Shown one piece after another: positions 8,924-17,088 of a stretch of 64,000 nt of DNA. The stretch covers positions 1 to 64,000 of the forward strand of contig CALCRU010000060.1 of assembly GCA_937894335.1 (NCBI GenBank), given 5' to 3'. The DNA comes from an uncultured Treponema sp. (GTDB lineage: Bacteria > Spirochaetota > Spirochaetia > Treponematales > Treponemataceae). Every line of letters begins with the position of its first letter. The first letter of the stretch is position 1. Under the pieces are notes generated by a model. The model was not told the origin of the DNA, did no database searches, and was given only the letters and a program-made list of their open reading frames with translations. A program made the translations under genes and the position numbers.

Positions 8924-9796
8924 ATGGACAAGCTGAAAATCTTACTTGCAAAGGGACGCATCTACGAATCGGTTTACGAACTTCTTAACGATGTGGGTAT
9001 TTCCATAAATCTTCCCGACCGTACATATTTTCCCATAACCAATCAGAAAGATCTTGCCTTTCAGGTTGTAAAGCCGCAGATTGTAAGCAACCTTCTTGCT
9101 CAAGGTAAGGCCGATGTTGGCTTTTCTGGCAAAGACTGGGTGTACGAAAACGGCGTCCAGAACAAGGTTGAAGAAATAATGGATTTGGGATTTGACGGTG
9201 TGCGGATTGTGGCTGCAATTCCCGACACATTTAACTTTGATGACATTGTTAAAAAACCTGTTACTGTTGCAACCGAATATCAGAAGCTTAGTTCTGAATG
9301 GCTTGCCACAAAAAAAATAAACGGCACAGTATTCCGCACTTGGGGAACTAGCGAAGGCTTTGTTCAGGACTCAGAGGAATCCATGGCTCAGATTCTGATT
9401 GATAACACAAGTACTGGTTCCTCACTTCATGCAAATCATCTTAAGATTGTAGACACCCTTATGGAATCTTCCACAAGAATGTATGCCAACAGGGAGGCCC
9501 TTAAAGATCCTCAGAAAAAGCAGAAGATTGAAGAACTCAAGATGCTGTTCGAAGCGGTTCTTGCTGCCAGAAAGAGTGTCATGCTAGAGATGAATGTTGC
9601 GGAAGATAAGTTTGACGCTCTTGTTAAGGGACTTCCTTCAATGCGAAGTCCTACGGTAAGCCCTCTCTTTGGTGGAAGCGGTTACGCAATAAAAATTGCT
9701 GTCAAAAAAAGTGATGTTCCCACTCTGCTTCCAAAACTTCAGTCTCTTGGCGCAACTGACATTGTTGAATACGAGTTGCGTAAGGTAGTGCACTAG
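8924..9796 (+). CDS. hisG: ATP phosphoribosyltransferase, long (HisG-L) form
   Basis: Catalyses the first and committed step of histidine synthesis, joining ATP and PRPP. At 290 residues it has the two-lobed catalytic core (about 1-210) plus a C-terminal ACT-like regulatory domain (about 215-290), so it should be allosterically controlled by histidine without HisZ. The N-terminus LKILLAKGRIYESV and the phosphate-binding segment DNTSTGSSLHAN are typical. It follows fabV after 8 bases with a GGAAG site and ends at a strong terminator. hisB lies 1.1 kb further on in a separate unit; no other his gene is present. Confidence 0.93.
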   Translation: MDKLKILLAKGRIYESVYELLNDVGISINLPDRTYFPITNQKDLAFQVVKPQIVSNLLAQGKADVGFSGKDWVYENGVQNKVEEIMDLGFDGVRIVAAIPDTFNFDDIVKKPVTVATEYQKLSSEWLATKKINGTVFRTWGTSEGFVQDSEESMAQILIDNTSTGSSLHANHLKIVDTLMESSTRMYANREALKDPQKKQKIEELKMLFEAVLAARKSVMLEMNVAEDKFDALVKGLPSMRSPTVSPLFGGSGYAIKIAVKKSDVPTLLPKLQSLGATDIVEYELRKVVH

Positions 9797-9802
9797 CTTC
9801 TT

Positions 9803-9841
9803 AAACCGTCATTGCCGTTCTAAGGTGGTGACGGTTTTTTT
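9803..9841 (+). terminator. Intrinsic terminator after hisG
   Basis: Perfect 9-base arms (AAACCGTCA and TGACGGTTT), extended inward by wobble and GC pairs around a short loop, are followed by a run of T. It ends the fabV-hisG unit. Confidence 0.88.
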
Positions 9842-9871
9842 ACATCTAGCATCAGTGTGGAATGTACAAAA

Positions 9872-10753
9872 CTAGAATAGTTCTGGCTGCATTGGGTCGT
9901 CTTGAGGGAACTCTTCCATCCACTTGAAGACAGATTCAGCACCTAGCATTATGTTGTTTTTTTTGCAAAGGTCAGAAAGGTACTGCATTAGGTAGCGGTC
10001 GTTGGGGCTTGGAACCATGTAGCTTGTGCCAAATGTTTTCTGATACCTTTCCTTCATTCCTGCAAAGCGGCTGTCTTTTTGAGCGGCCTTTTCCAAAGAG
10101 GCATAAAAGTATTCCCGATTTCCTTCCCTTAGGGTAAGTCCTATTCCAAAGCAGACTATGGCATGAACTTTTGCACTTACGCACATTTCCATAATTCCGT
10201 CCAGATTCTGCTTGGTGTCGTTTATAAAAGGCAGCAGCGGACTTAACCACACTACTGTAGGAATTCCTGCATCACGCATGGCACACAGTACTTCTAGACG
10301 GCGGCTTGTGGGGCAGACATTGGGTTCTATAATGCGGCACAGATTGTCATCCGCAGTGGTAAGGGTCATCTGAACTACGGCTTTTGTTTTTCTGTTTATG
10401 CTCTGCAAAATGTCCAAGTCCCTTAGCACAAGGTCGGACTTTGTTATGAGTGCCACTCCAAAGTTGTGCCGCTCTATTATTTCCAAGCAGCGTCTGGTAA
10501 GTTTAAGTTCTCTTTCCGCAGGAATGTAGGGGTCGCACATGGAGCCTGTTCCAATCATGCACCTTTTGCGTTTTTTTCTAAGAGCTTCTTCCAAAAGTTC
10601 CGGGGCGTTCTGCTTTACTTCTATGTCTTCAAAGTCGTGGGTAAAGTGATAGCACTTGCTTCGGGTGTCGCAGTAAATGCATCCGTGGGAACATCCTCGG
10701 TAAATGTTCATGCTGTGGGGCGAAAGAATGGATTTTGCATTTACAAAGTGCAT
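9872..10753 (-). CDS. Radical SAM protein of the spore photoproduct lyase-like group
   Basis: A 293-residue protein with the cluster motif C21-X3-C25-X2-C28 (RGCSHGCIYCDTRS), then the GTGSMCDPY segment and an LITKSDLVLRD strand characteristic of the SPL-family radical SAM proteins often annotated from Rv2578c. These bind a 4Fe-4S cluster and cleave S-adenosylmethionine; the substrate of this subgroup is not known to me. It is a single gene, transcribed away from hisB. No ribosome-binding site precedes the ATG, but an extended -10 box sits 6 bases upstream. Confidence 0.88.
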   Translation of the reverse strand: MHFVNAKSILSPHSMNIYRGCSHGCIYCDTRSKCYHFTHDFEDIEVKQNAPELLEEALRKKRKRCMIGTGSMCDPYIPAERELKLTRRCLEIIERHNFGVALITKSDLVLRDLDILQSINRKTKAVVQMTLTTADDNLCRIIEPNVCPTSRRLEVLCAMRDAGIPTVVWLSPLLPFINDTKQNLDGIMEMCVSAKVHAIVCFGIGLTLREGNREYFYASLEKAAQKDSRFAGMKERYQKTFGTSYMVPSPNDRYLMQYLSDLCKKNNIMLGAESVFKWMEEFPQDDPMQPELF

Positions 10754-10759
10754 GGTTCA

Positions 10760-10768
10760 AGTATAGCA
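10760..10768 (-). promoter_or_regulatory. Extended -10 promoter of the radical SAM gene (leaderless layout)
   Basis: The minus strand reads TGC-TATACT followed by six bases and the ATG. The extended TGn motif may make up for the poor -35 (TATTCT at 17 bases). Confidence 0.55.
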
Positions 10769-10872
10769 AGAAAATGCTTGACAGAATATAATTAGAATGG
10801 TGCAACTAAATTGTGTAAAATCAAATAACAGAAGGAAGATTCTTTTTTAGGGACACGCCCAAGAGCAGATTA

Positions 10873-10901
10873 TTGAATTTTATGCCCATAAGTTGTATGC
10901 T
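10873..10901 (+). promoter_or_regulatory. Promoter of hisB (leaderless layout)
   Basis: -35 TTGAAT (10873-10878), 17-base spacer, -10 TATGCT (10896-10901), then six bases (GTAGGC) to the ATG at 10908. The 139-base gap contains no histidine leader peptide that I can see. Confidence 0.5.
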
Positions 10902-10907
10902 GTAGGC

Positions 10908-11528
10908 ATGGCACGAAGCGCAACAATAGAACGCAATACAGCGGAAACTCAGATTAAACTTACCCTCAATCTTGACGGTAGCGGAGTCTGCTCTGTCAAA
11001 AATCCCATTGGATTCTTTAACCACATGCTTTCTTCTTTCTGTAAACACGGACTTTTTGATCTGTCTGGCGAACTTAAGGGAGACCTTGAGGTAGACCAGC
11101 ACCATTTAATTGAAGATACGGGAATTGTTCTTGGCATGTGTTTTGCAAAGGCTTTGGGCGACTGTGCTGGAATTTTTCGCAGCGGATGCTTTATCTACCC
11201 CATGGACGAAACCCTTGTTCAGGCTAGCGTAGACTTTGGCGGAAGACCCTTCTGCGTGTGCAATGCTCAACTTACGGGAATCCCTCTGGTATCAATAGGA
11301 CAGGACGGCAAAGAAGCAAGTTTCCAGACTGACTGCTTTGAAGACTTTTGGCAGGGATTTGTAAACGGGGCAAAATGCAACCTTCATCTTGATACAATCC
11401 GTGGACGCAGTGACCACCACAAAATGGAAGGTCTGTTTAAGGCTGCTGCCCGTGCCATTAGGTCTGCCACAGAAATTGACGAACGGCGTAAGGGGCAGAT
11501 TCCCTCAACAAAAGGTGTAATCGTCTAG
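10908..11528 (+). CDS. hisB: Imidazoleglycerol-phosphate dehydratase
   Basis: Catalyses the dehydration of imidazole glycerol phosphate in histidine synthesis. It is monofunctional at 206 residues, without the phosphatase domain of the enterobacterial fusion. Signatures: RNTAETQI near the start, GFFNHML, the first metal-binding segment DQHHLIEDTGI, the second one SDHHKMEGLFKA, and the PSTKG C-terminus. I chose the ATG at 10908 over a TTG five codons earlier because of length and the promoter position. It heads a probable operon with the Lrp-type regulator, the aminotransferase and the TPR gene. Confidence 0.95.
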   Translation: MARSATIERNTAETQIKLTLNLDGSGVCSVKNPIGFFNHMLSSFCKHGLFDLSGELKGDLEVDQHHLIEDTGIVLGMCFAKALGDCAGIFRSGCFIYPMDETLVQASVDFGGRPFCVCNAQLTGIPLVSIGQDGKEASFQTDCFEDFWQGFVNGAKCNLHLDTIRGRSDHHKMEGLFKAAARAIRSATEIDERRKGQIPSTKGVIV

Positions 11529-11549
11529 TAACATTTAAGCGAGGAAAAT

Positions 11550-12044
11550 ATGGATGCTTCTGAAGAAATTCTGAATCTTTTACGCGACAACGCAAGGCTC
11601 TCTGTAGAAGACATTTCTGCAATGACAAAAAAAACTCCCGACGAAGTAAAGGCAATAATGTCTAAACTTGAAGCAGATGGCGTAATCATGAAGTATGCTG
11701 CAATCATCAATCCAGAAAAGGATGCAGCCGTAAAGGAAAAGGTGAATGCAGAAATAGAAATTCAGGTTGCACCAGAAAGGGAACACGGCTTTGACGGAAT
11801 TGCAGACCGCATCTACCGCTTTCCTCAGGTTAAGAGCCTCTACCTTATGAGTGGCGGTTACGACTTAAAGGTGATTATAGAAGGCGACACCTTGCAGGAA
11901 GTTGCTCTTTTTGTTGCAAGAAAACTTTCCACTTTGGAAGGAGTGCGTTCTACGAAGACCCACTTTATACTTAAGACTTACAAGGAAAACGATATTGTTT
12001 ATGTTGAGCAGAATCCCGATGGACGCGAAGGAGTAATTGCATGA
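11550..12044 (+). CDS. Lrp/AsnC-family transcriptional regulator
   Basis: A 164-residue regulator with an N-terminal helix-turn-helix (about 5-55; NARLSVEDISAMTKKTPDEV) and a C-terminal RAM ligand-binding domain (about 70-150), where LMSGGYDLKV is the typical segment. Such proteins usually respond to amino acids and often control a neighbouring gene. The coding sequence overlaps the aminotransferase start by four bases (ATGA), so the two are probably made together. A GAGGAAAA site precedes the ATG, 21 bases after hisB. Confidence 0.9.
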   Translation: MDASEEILNLLRDNARLSVEDISAMTKKTPDEVKAIMSKLEADGVIMKYAAIINPEKDAAVKEKVNAEIEIQVAPEREHGFDGIADRIYRFPQVKSLYLMSGGYDLKVIIEGDTLQEVALFVARKLSTLEGVRSTKTHFILKTYKENDIVYVEQNPDGREGVIA

Positions 12045-13210
12045 ACACTCGCGAAGACAGATTCAGCCGTGCAATGCTTGAAACTCCCCCCAGCGGCATA
12101 AGAAAATTCTTTGAGTTGCTCATAGGACACGACGATGTAATTTCTCTCTCTGTAGGCGAGCCCGACTTTCCTACACCCTGGCTCATGCGCGAAGAGGCAT
12201 TCTATCACCTTGAAAAAGGTCAGACTAGCTACACCAGCAACTGGGGTCTTTTGGAGTTAAGAGAAGAAATTTCTCGATACATGGAGCGCTACAATCTGCA
12301 CTACAATGCGGCAAAAGAAATTCTTGTAACGGTTGGTGCAAGCGAAGGAGTTGACGCAGCCCTGCGTGCCATACTTAATCCCGGTGACGAACTGATTGTA
12401 TGCGAACCCTGCTATGTAAACTATGTTCCTCTTGCCCATCTTACTGGTGCAAAGGTTGTCCGTCTAGACACAAGCGTAAACGGATTTTATCCTACCGCCC
12501 AGCAGTTTGAAAAACTAATTACGCCAAAGACAAAGGCAATCATGTTCTGTTCTCCAAGCAATCCTACTGGAACAATGATTCCTGCTGACGAACTTGAAAA
12601 AATTGCGGCGGTTGCGCGAAGAAATCAGATTTGGTGCATTGCCGATGAAATCTACTGCGAACTTGCATACGACGGATTCAAGCACACCTCAATCGGAAGT
12701 TTTGAAGGCATGAAGGACTACACGATTATCCTTAACGGATTTTCTAAAAGTTTTGCTATGACCGGATGGCGAATCGGCTGGATTGCCGCTCCCGAAGACT
12801 TAATGGCACAGGTTGTAAAACTTCACCAGTACAACACAATCTGCGCGCCAATCATGAGTCAGTATGCGGCCCTTGAAGGACTTAAGCACGGTTGGGACGA
12901 AGTTGAAAAAATGCGCGTAAGCTATCAGCAGAGGCGGAACCTTATGTATAAGGCTTTCTGCGACATGGGGCTTTCCGTTCCCGAACCTACGGGCGCCTTC
13001 TACATGTTCCCTAGCATAGAAAACACTGGCATGGACGACGAGACATTTGCAACGGAACTTTTCCAGAAGCATAATGTTGCGGTTGTTCCTGGTTCTGCCT
13101 TTGGTGAGGCTGGCAGGGGACATATCCGCTGTTGCTATGCCACATCTGTTGACAAGATAAAGACTGCACTGGAGCGCATAAAGCAGTTTATTGACGAAAA
13201 AAACAAATAG
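12041..13210 (+). CDS. PLP-dependent class I/II aminotransferase
   Basis: A 389-residue fold-type I aminotransferase of the aspartate aminotransferase family. The PLP lysine is K236 in FSKSFAMTGWRIG; the upstream PSNPTGT and DEIYCELAY segments and the arginine in GAGRGHIRCCY region near the C-terminus also fit. Substrate could be an aromatic, branched or acidic amino acid; the tight coupling to an Lrp/AsnC regulator and to hisB suggests amino-acid metabolism but does not settle it. A histidinol-phosphate role is possible but not supported by a specific motif. Confidence 0.9.
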   Translation: MNTREDRFSRAMLETPPSGIRKFFELLIGHDDVISLSVGEPDFPTPWLMREEAFYHLEKGQTSYTSNWGLLELREEISRYMERYNLHYNAAKEILVTVGASEGVDAALRAILNPGDELIVCEPCYVNYVPLAHLTGAKVVRLDTSVNGFYPTAQQFEKLITPKTKAIMFCSPSNPTGTMIPADELEKIAAVARRNQIWCIADEIYCELAYDGFKHTSIGSFEGMKDYTIILNGFSKSFAMTGWRIGWIAAPEDLMAQVVKLHQYNTICAPIMSQYAALEGLKHGWDEVEKMRVSYQQRRNLMYKAFCDMGLSVPEPTGAFYMFPSIENTGMDDETFATELFQKHNVAVVPGSAFGEAGRGHIRCCYATSVDKIKTALERIKQFIDEKNK

Positions 13211-13225
13211 AGGATTTTGTAAGCT

Positions 13226-14593
13226 ATGGATGGAATTTTTCCGTATGTAATTGCGGCAGTTGTCGTTTTGTTTGTTATAGTGATTTTAATGCTCGTTGTT
13301 TCCCGCAAGAACAAAAACGGTTATGGCGAAAGTGCTTCTAGACAGAAGCCTCTTACTACAAAAAATCAGGCTCAGATTATCCGCGATGCAAACAAAAAAC
13401 TTGCCCGTGACCCCCATGACGCTTCAGCACTTGCTTCTTTGGGTGATGTTTACTACGCCTCCAAACTGTGGGAAAAAGCATATCCCATTTACGATGAGCT
13501 TTCTAAACTTGCGGTTACAAATACAACCATAGATAATTTTACGGTAAACCTTCGTGCCGGAGTGTCAGCCCTTCAGCTTAAAAAATATCCTGAGGCCATA
13601 ACACTTCTTCCCAATGCATACAAGGTAAATCCCCATGACTTTGATGTAAACTACAATCTTGGTCTTGCATGCTATTTGAACAACTCTTTTGACAAGGCCG
13701 TTCCCTGTTTTAAGAAGTCTCTTGTAATACGCCCCGATGCCCACGGTGTCTACGGTTATCTTGCTCAAAGTTTTTACAAGCAGAAGCACTACCGCGACAG
13801 CCTTCCCTGCTTTAAGAAAGCTCTTGACGAAGACCCTTCAAACAAGGAAGTGCTTTACTGCATGGCTGATGCAATGACTGCAGAAGGAATGGGAGACAAG
13901 GCACTTAAGGTTTTTATGCATTTGCGTGCCGATCCCGTGTATGGTGCAAAGTCTTCCCTTGCCGCTGGAACAATTCATGCTCGCAACAAAGACAATCAGG
14001 CTGCCATTCAGGATCTAGAAATCTGCCTTAAGCACAAGGATGCAGAACCAGAAGTAAGGCAGGAAGGAATGTATCGCCTTGCCCAGTGCTACATTGCCGA
14101 AAACCAGATGACAAAAGGCCTTGAACTTCTTAAGGAAATACGAAACGCCAATCCAAACTACAAGGATGTAAACACCCTTATTTCTCGCTATCAGGAATTA
14201 AGCCAGAACTCCAACTTGCAGGTTTATCTTGTTGCAGGACAGACAGACTTTATTGCCCTGTGCCGAAAAATTGTTGTGGAACTTTGCGGAAAGCAGTCAC
14301 GGGTAAAAATTGAAGACATTAACATGGGATCAGTTTATACCGACATTGTTGCTTTTGTTTCAAATCCTCGGTGGGAAGACACACAGCTGTTCAGATTCTT
14401 TAGAACAAACGGTTCAACGGGAGAACTTTATCTTCGCGACTTCCACGGTCACATGAAGGATGTAAACTCTGACCGCGGATTCTGCATTACGGCAGGAACA
14501 TTTACCGAAGAAGCTCACAAGTATACCGAAGGTCGCCCTATCGATTTAGTTGAAAAACTTCAGCTTACGAAAATTCTTAAGGCTATTGGATAA
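13226..14593 (+). CDS. Membrane-anchored TPR protein with a Mrr-like C-terminal domain
   Basis: A 455-residue protein with one N-terminal membrane helix (about 5-25) and no cleavage site, a linker, and six or more tetratricopeptide-type helix pairs at about 55-310 (for example the YNLGLACYLNNSFDKAVPCF unit). The last 120 residues form a separate domain. Its end (DRGFCITAGTFTEEA, then PIDLVEKLQL) resembles the last strand-helix part of Mrr-type PD-(D/E)XK domains, but I see no clear catalytic triad. It probably scaffolds proteins at the membrane. An AGAGGA site lies upstream, and its 3' end overlaps rsmG by 11 bases in convergent orientation. Confidence 0.82.
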   Translation: MDGIFPYVIAAVVVLFVIVILMLVVSRKNKNGYGESASRQKPLTTKNQAQIIRDANKKLARDPHDASALASLGDVYYASKLWEKAYPIYDELSKLAVTNTTIDNFTVNLRAGVSALQLKKYPEAITLLPNAYKVNPHDFDVNYNLGLACYLNNSFDKAVPCFKKSLVIRPDAHGVYGYLAQSFYKQKHYRDSLPCFKKALDEDPSNKEVLYCMADAMTAEGMGDKALKVFMHLRADPVYGAKSSLAAGTIHARNKDNQAAIQDLEICLKHKDAEPEVRQEGMYRLAQCYIAENQMTKGLELLKEIRNANPNYKDVNTLISRYQELSQNSNLQVYLVAGQTDFIALCRKIVVELCGKQSRVKIEDINMGSVYTDIVAFVSNPRWEDTQLFRFFRTNGSTGELYLRDFHGHMKDVNSDRGFCITAGTFTEEAHKYTEGRPIDLVEKLQLTKILKAIG

Positions 14594-15227
14594 TGACAAG
14601 GTTCCGCTCATGGTCTTCCAAGAATGGAACTGTAAGCGGAATTTTTTTATAGGTCGGAACCAAATCTTTTATTCCAAACATTTCTTCTTCTATGCGCTCG
14701 CTTCTTGCCTTGTATGCAATGATTGTGCCTTCTGGCTTTAGCATGCGCTTAAGCAGTTTAATTATTTTCTTGTCAAAGGGATGAAATGCCCTAAACACTT
14801 CTATGTCAAAGGAAGACGGTACAACACTGTCTGCCGCCGAACACAAAACCTTAACATTGGAAAGATTAAGTTTTGAAACAACTCCTTCCAAAAATGCACA
14901 GCGCTTTTCCATCCGTTCCACAAGAACAAAACTGTTATGCTCCATGTACACCGCAAGAGGAATGCCCGGACATCCGCCTCCAGAGCCAATGTCTGCAATG
15001 GTACAGCCTGATTTTTTCTGCGCTTCTTTTTCTACCGTTGCCGCTCCTGCAAGAGAATCCAGAATGTGGTTTACAGCAAGTTCGTCTTCGGTGTCGGCCT
15101 TCATTATGTTGTAAGTCTTATTGAATTCCATGATGCAGTCAATGTATGCCTCAAGTTTTTCAAACTGGCTGTCTGTAAGGGTAAGAGAAAGTTTTTTGCA
15201 TCCGTCCCTAAGTTTCTGGTTATGCAT
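14583..15227 (-). CDS. rsmG: 16S rRNA (guanine527-N7)-methyltransferase
   Basis: A 214-residue class I methyltransferase of the RsmG (GidB) family, which modifies G527 of 16S rRNA using SAM. The SAM-binding loop ADIGSGGGCPGIPLA, the ERMEKRCAFLEGV segment and the R-A-F motif (FRAFHPFDK) are conserved. The ATG shares a base with the stop of the upstream exported-protein gene (TAATG), so it relies on translational coupling. In this window it is not next to mnmG or parAB as in many bacteria. Confidence 0.95.
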   Translation of the reverse strand: MHNQKLRDGCKKLSLTLTDSQFEKLEAYIDCIMEFNKTYNIMKADTEDELAVNHILDSLAGAATVEKEAQKKSGCTIADIGSGGGCPGIPLAVYMEHNSFVLVERMEKRCAFLEGVVSKLNLSNVKVLCSAADSVVPSSFDIEVFRAFHPFDKKIIKLLKRMLKPEGTIIAYKARSERIEEEMFGIKDLVPTYKKIPLTVPFLEDHERNLVIIQ

Positions 15228-16234
15228 TAGTTGGCCACCGTTCCCAAATCTATTAAAAGTTCAAGTTTCCAGTTTGCATCTGTCGTCCGCATGGTAACAA
15301 GGTTTCCCGTTCGTGTAGCGGTAAGGTTTTTTCTTTGTGCAAGCTGATACAAAAATGAATACTCGTTAAGGTAGTCCTGACTTACTGCAGATGCCACTTC
15401 GTAAGAGTTAAGTCCGCCTGAATTTGTTACCGCCCTAAACAGAATGTGAAAAGTTTCTGTACGGATTTTTCCGTCGCTGGTGTAGCGTCTGTCTCCCGTT
15501 ACAAGAAAAGTTCCGTCTGCTTCGGGAACAGAAATGTATACTCTTGTGCATGTGTTAAGAATGTTGTATCCATTTACCGTAAAACGCAAAAAGTAAGGAT
15601 GTACTACAGTCTTCTGAGTGGCGCCACTTTCTTCTGTAGTAGACTCTGCATTCTGATCTGCCGTATTTTTCACACTGGTAGTTAAGTCTGAATTTGAAGC
15701 GTTTTCTGTTGAGTTGCTGTTGCCGCCGGAACCACTGTTGCCGCCGGAAGTGCTGTCTCCTGTTGCCGCAATCGCAAGTGCTGCACTTCCTGCTTTTTCC
15801 TTAACCTCTTCCAGTTCCTTAAGAATCTGCTCAAGAAGAAGGTTGGTCGTGTTGCTGTTTGTAGAACCGTACAGTGAAGAAAGATATGACGAATTTGACG
15901 ATGAACCGTCGCCTAAAAGTGAACTTAGGGTGTCCAGTGCGCCAAGTTTGCTTATTGTAGAAAGGTCGTTTGCCGTTACGGAAGATTTTGTTGTGCTGCT
16001 GTCTGAACTTGTGCCAGTCTTTGAACTTGTCGAACTTGTGCCTGACGGTGACGACTGGTTGCTAGTAGAATTGCTTCCTACTGAGTTTCCGCCTACAGAA
16101 ATTCCCCCTGCAGAAATTGTGGGCATGGAAATTGACGGCATGGAAATTCCAGAAGACTGAGCCGACAGAATTGAACTGCAAAGAGATGCCGCAAAAATAG
16201 AAGCAAAAAGAATTTTTCTAGTTGTACTGGGCAA
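15227..16234 (-). CDS. Exported Ser/Gly/Asn-rich protein of unknown function
   Basis: A 335-residue protein that I do not recognise. A signal peptide (basic start, then a hydrophobic run ending near LSAQ) is followed by a low-complexity region at about 25-210 with short repeats of the type I-S-(M/V/A)-(P/G), long Ser/Thr stretches and Gly/Asn stretches. A more complex domain follows at about 210-335. The start is a TTG at 16232-16234, with GGAGGAA five bases upstream; an earlier TTG would overlap that site. It sits between an HExxH protein and rsmG in one minus-strand unit. Confidence 0.78.
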   Translation of the reverse strand: MPSTTRKILFASIFAASLCSSILSAQSSGISMPSISMPTISAGGISVGGNSVGSNSTSNQSSPSGTSSTSSKTGTSSDSSTTKSSVTANDLSTISKLGALDTLSSLLGDGSSSNSSYLSSLYGSTNSNTTNLLLEQILKELEEVKEKAGSAALAIAATGDSTSGGNSGSGGNSNSTENASNSDLTTSVKNTADQNAESTTEESGATQKTVVHPYFLRFTVNGYNILNTCTRVYISVPEADGTFLVTGDRRYTSDGKIRTETFHILFRAVTNSGGLNSYEVASAVSQDYLNEYSFLYQLAQRKNLTATRTGNLVTMRTTDANWKLELLIDLGTVAN

Positions 16235-17030
16235 GTGTTTCCTCCACAAATTCCAGACGGTGGGTAAGTTCGTTTATGGTCTTTGTAAGGCGGGCCCTTT
16301 CCTTTTCCAGTTTCTGTTTGGGGTCTTGGGTCTCAGCCTTTTTCTTCATCAGTGCAACAACGCTGTCGGGACTCTTTCCGTTTTTAAATGCCTCGTGAGC
16401 CTTTGCTCTTTCGTCAGGCTTTTTAAGTGAGGCAACAAGCTTCATGTTGTCGTAGCCAAGTTCAGCATCTTCTTCCTGCAAAAGACCGACGCGAGAAATT
16501 GAATCTGATGCAGTGCGAGGAAGTTGAAGCACTCTGTCTACATAATCTTCGTAGCGAATGTTGTTTTCTTCGCAGAGGGTGTGGGCCTTCATAAGAGCCT
16601 TTCCAAATCCTATCATTAAAAGTCCGTTGGGTACAATGTATTTTTCGCGGATTTCTTTTGTAAGCGATTCAAGTTCTGGAGAAACGGAAATGTCAATCTT
16701 GTAGTAGCCTTTTTTTTCTGCAATTTCTATAAGGGAAGCAAACTTTGCCCAAAAGTAATTAGTGTGACTTACCCTCTGGTTAGGCGGATCTTTGCCACCG
16801 TTTTCGATAATTTGCTCTTCATTGATAAGGTGGTGCGTGTATTCGTGAACCGCAGTGTAAACCATTTCGTTGTCGGTTTTAAAATTTTTGTTGTGAAGAA
16901 TTATTTCTCTGGTGTCGGGTTTGTACAGACCGTTAACCCTCTTGCTTTCTTTTCCTGACTGAATCACGGTAAATTCTAAATTGGATTCCTGAATGTCCAG
17001 TAGCATGTCTTTGATTTTTTCGTTTTCCAT
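16218..17030 (-). CDS. Putative HExxH zinc-protein with a C-terminal coiled coil
   Basis: A 270-residue protein without an export signal. Residues 62-66 (HEYTH, in TAVHEYTHHLI) form a gluzincin-type HExxH motif in a short helix like that of ImmA/IrrE-type peptidases. No third ligand is obvious. The last 60 residues are strongly charged and helical. The family is not one I can name, and peptidase activity is inferred from the motif alone. A GGTGG site and a good promoter lie upstream. The 3' end overlaps the exported Ser-rich gene by 17 bases. Confidence 0.75.
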   Translation of the reverse strand: MENEKIKDMLLDIQESNLEFTVIQSGKESKRVNGLYKPDTREIILHNKNFKTDNEMVYTAVHEYTHHLINEEQIIENGGKDPPNQRVSHTNYFWAKFASLIEIAEKKGYYKIDISVSPELESLTKEIREKYIVPNGLLMIGFGKALMKAHTLCEENNIRYEDYVDRVLQLPRTASDSISRVGLLQEEDAELGYDNMKLVASLKKPDERAKAHEAFKNGKSPDSVVALMKKKAETQDPKQKLEKERARLTKTINELTHRLEFVEETLAQYN

Positions 17031-17046
17031 TTTTCCACCCGTGCTC

Positions 17047-17075
17047 AGTATACATCAGATTTTGAGCCTATACAA
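17047..17075 (-). promoter_or_regulatory. Promoter of the HExxH protein, exported protein and rsmG unit
   Basis: Minus strand: -35 TTGTAT (17070-17075), 17-base spacer, -10 TATACT (17047-17052). It lies in the 58-base gap after rsmE and gives a leader of about ten bases carrying a GGTGG site. Confidence 0.65.
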
Positions 17076-17088
17076 GACTGACAGGTTC

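Noticed and set aside
10777..10791. TTGACA and TATAAT close together upstream of hisB
   Set aside because: Only three bases separate them, too few for one promoter; TTGAAT-17-TATGCT nearer the gene fits better.
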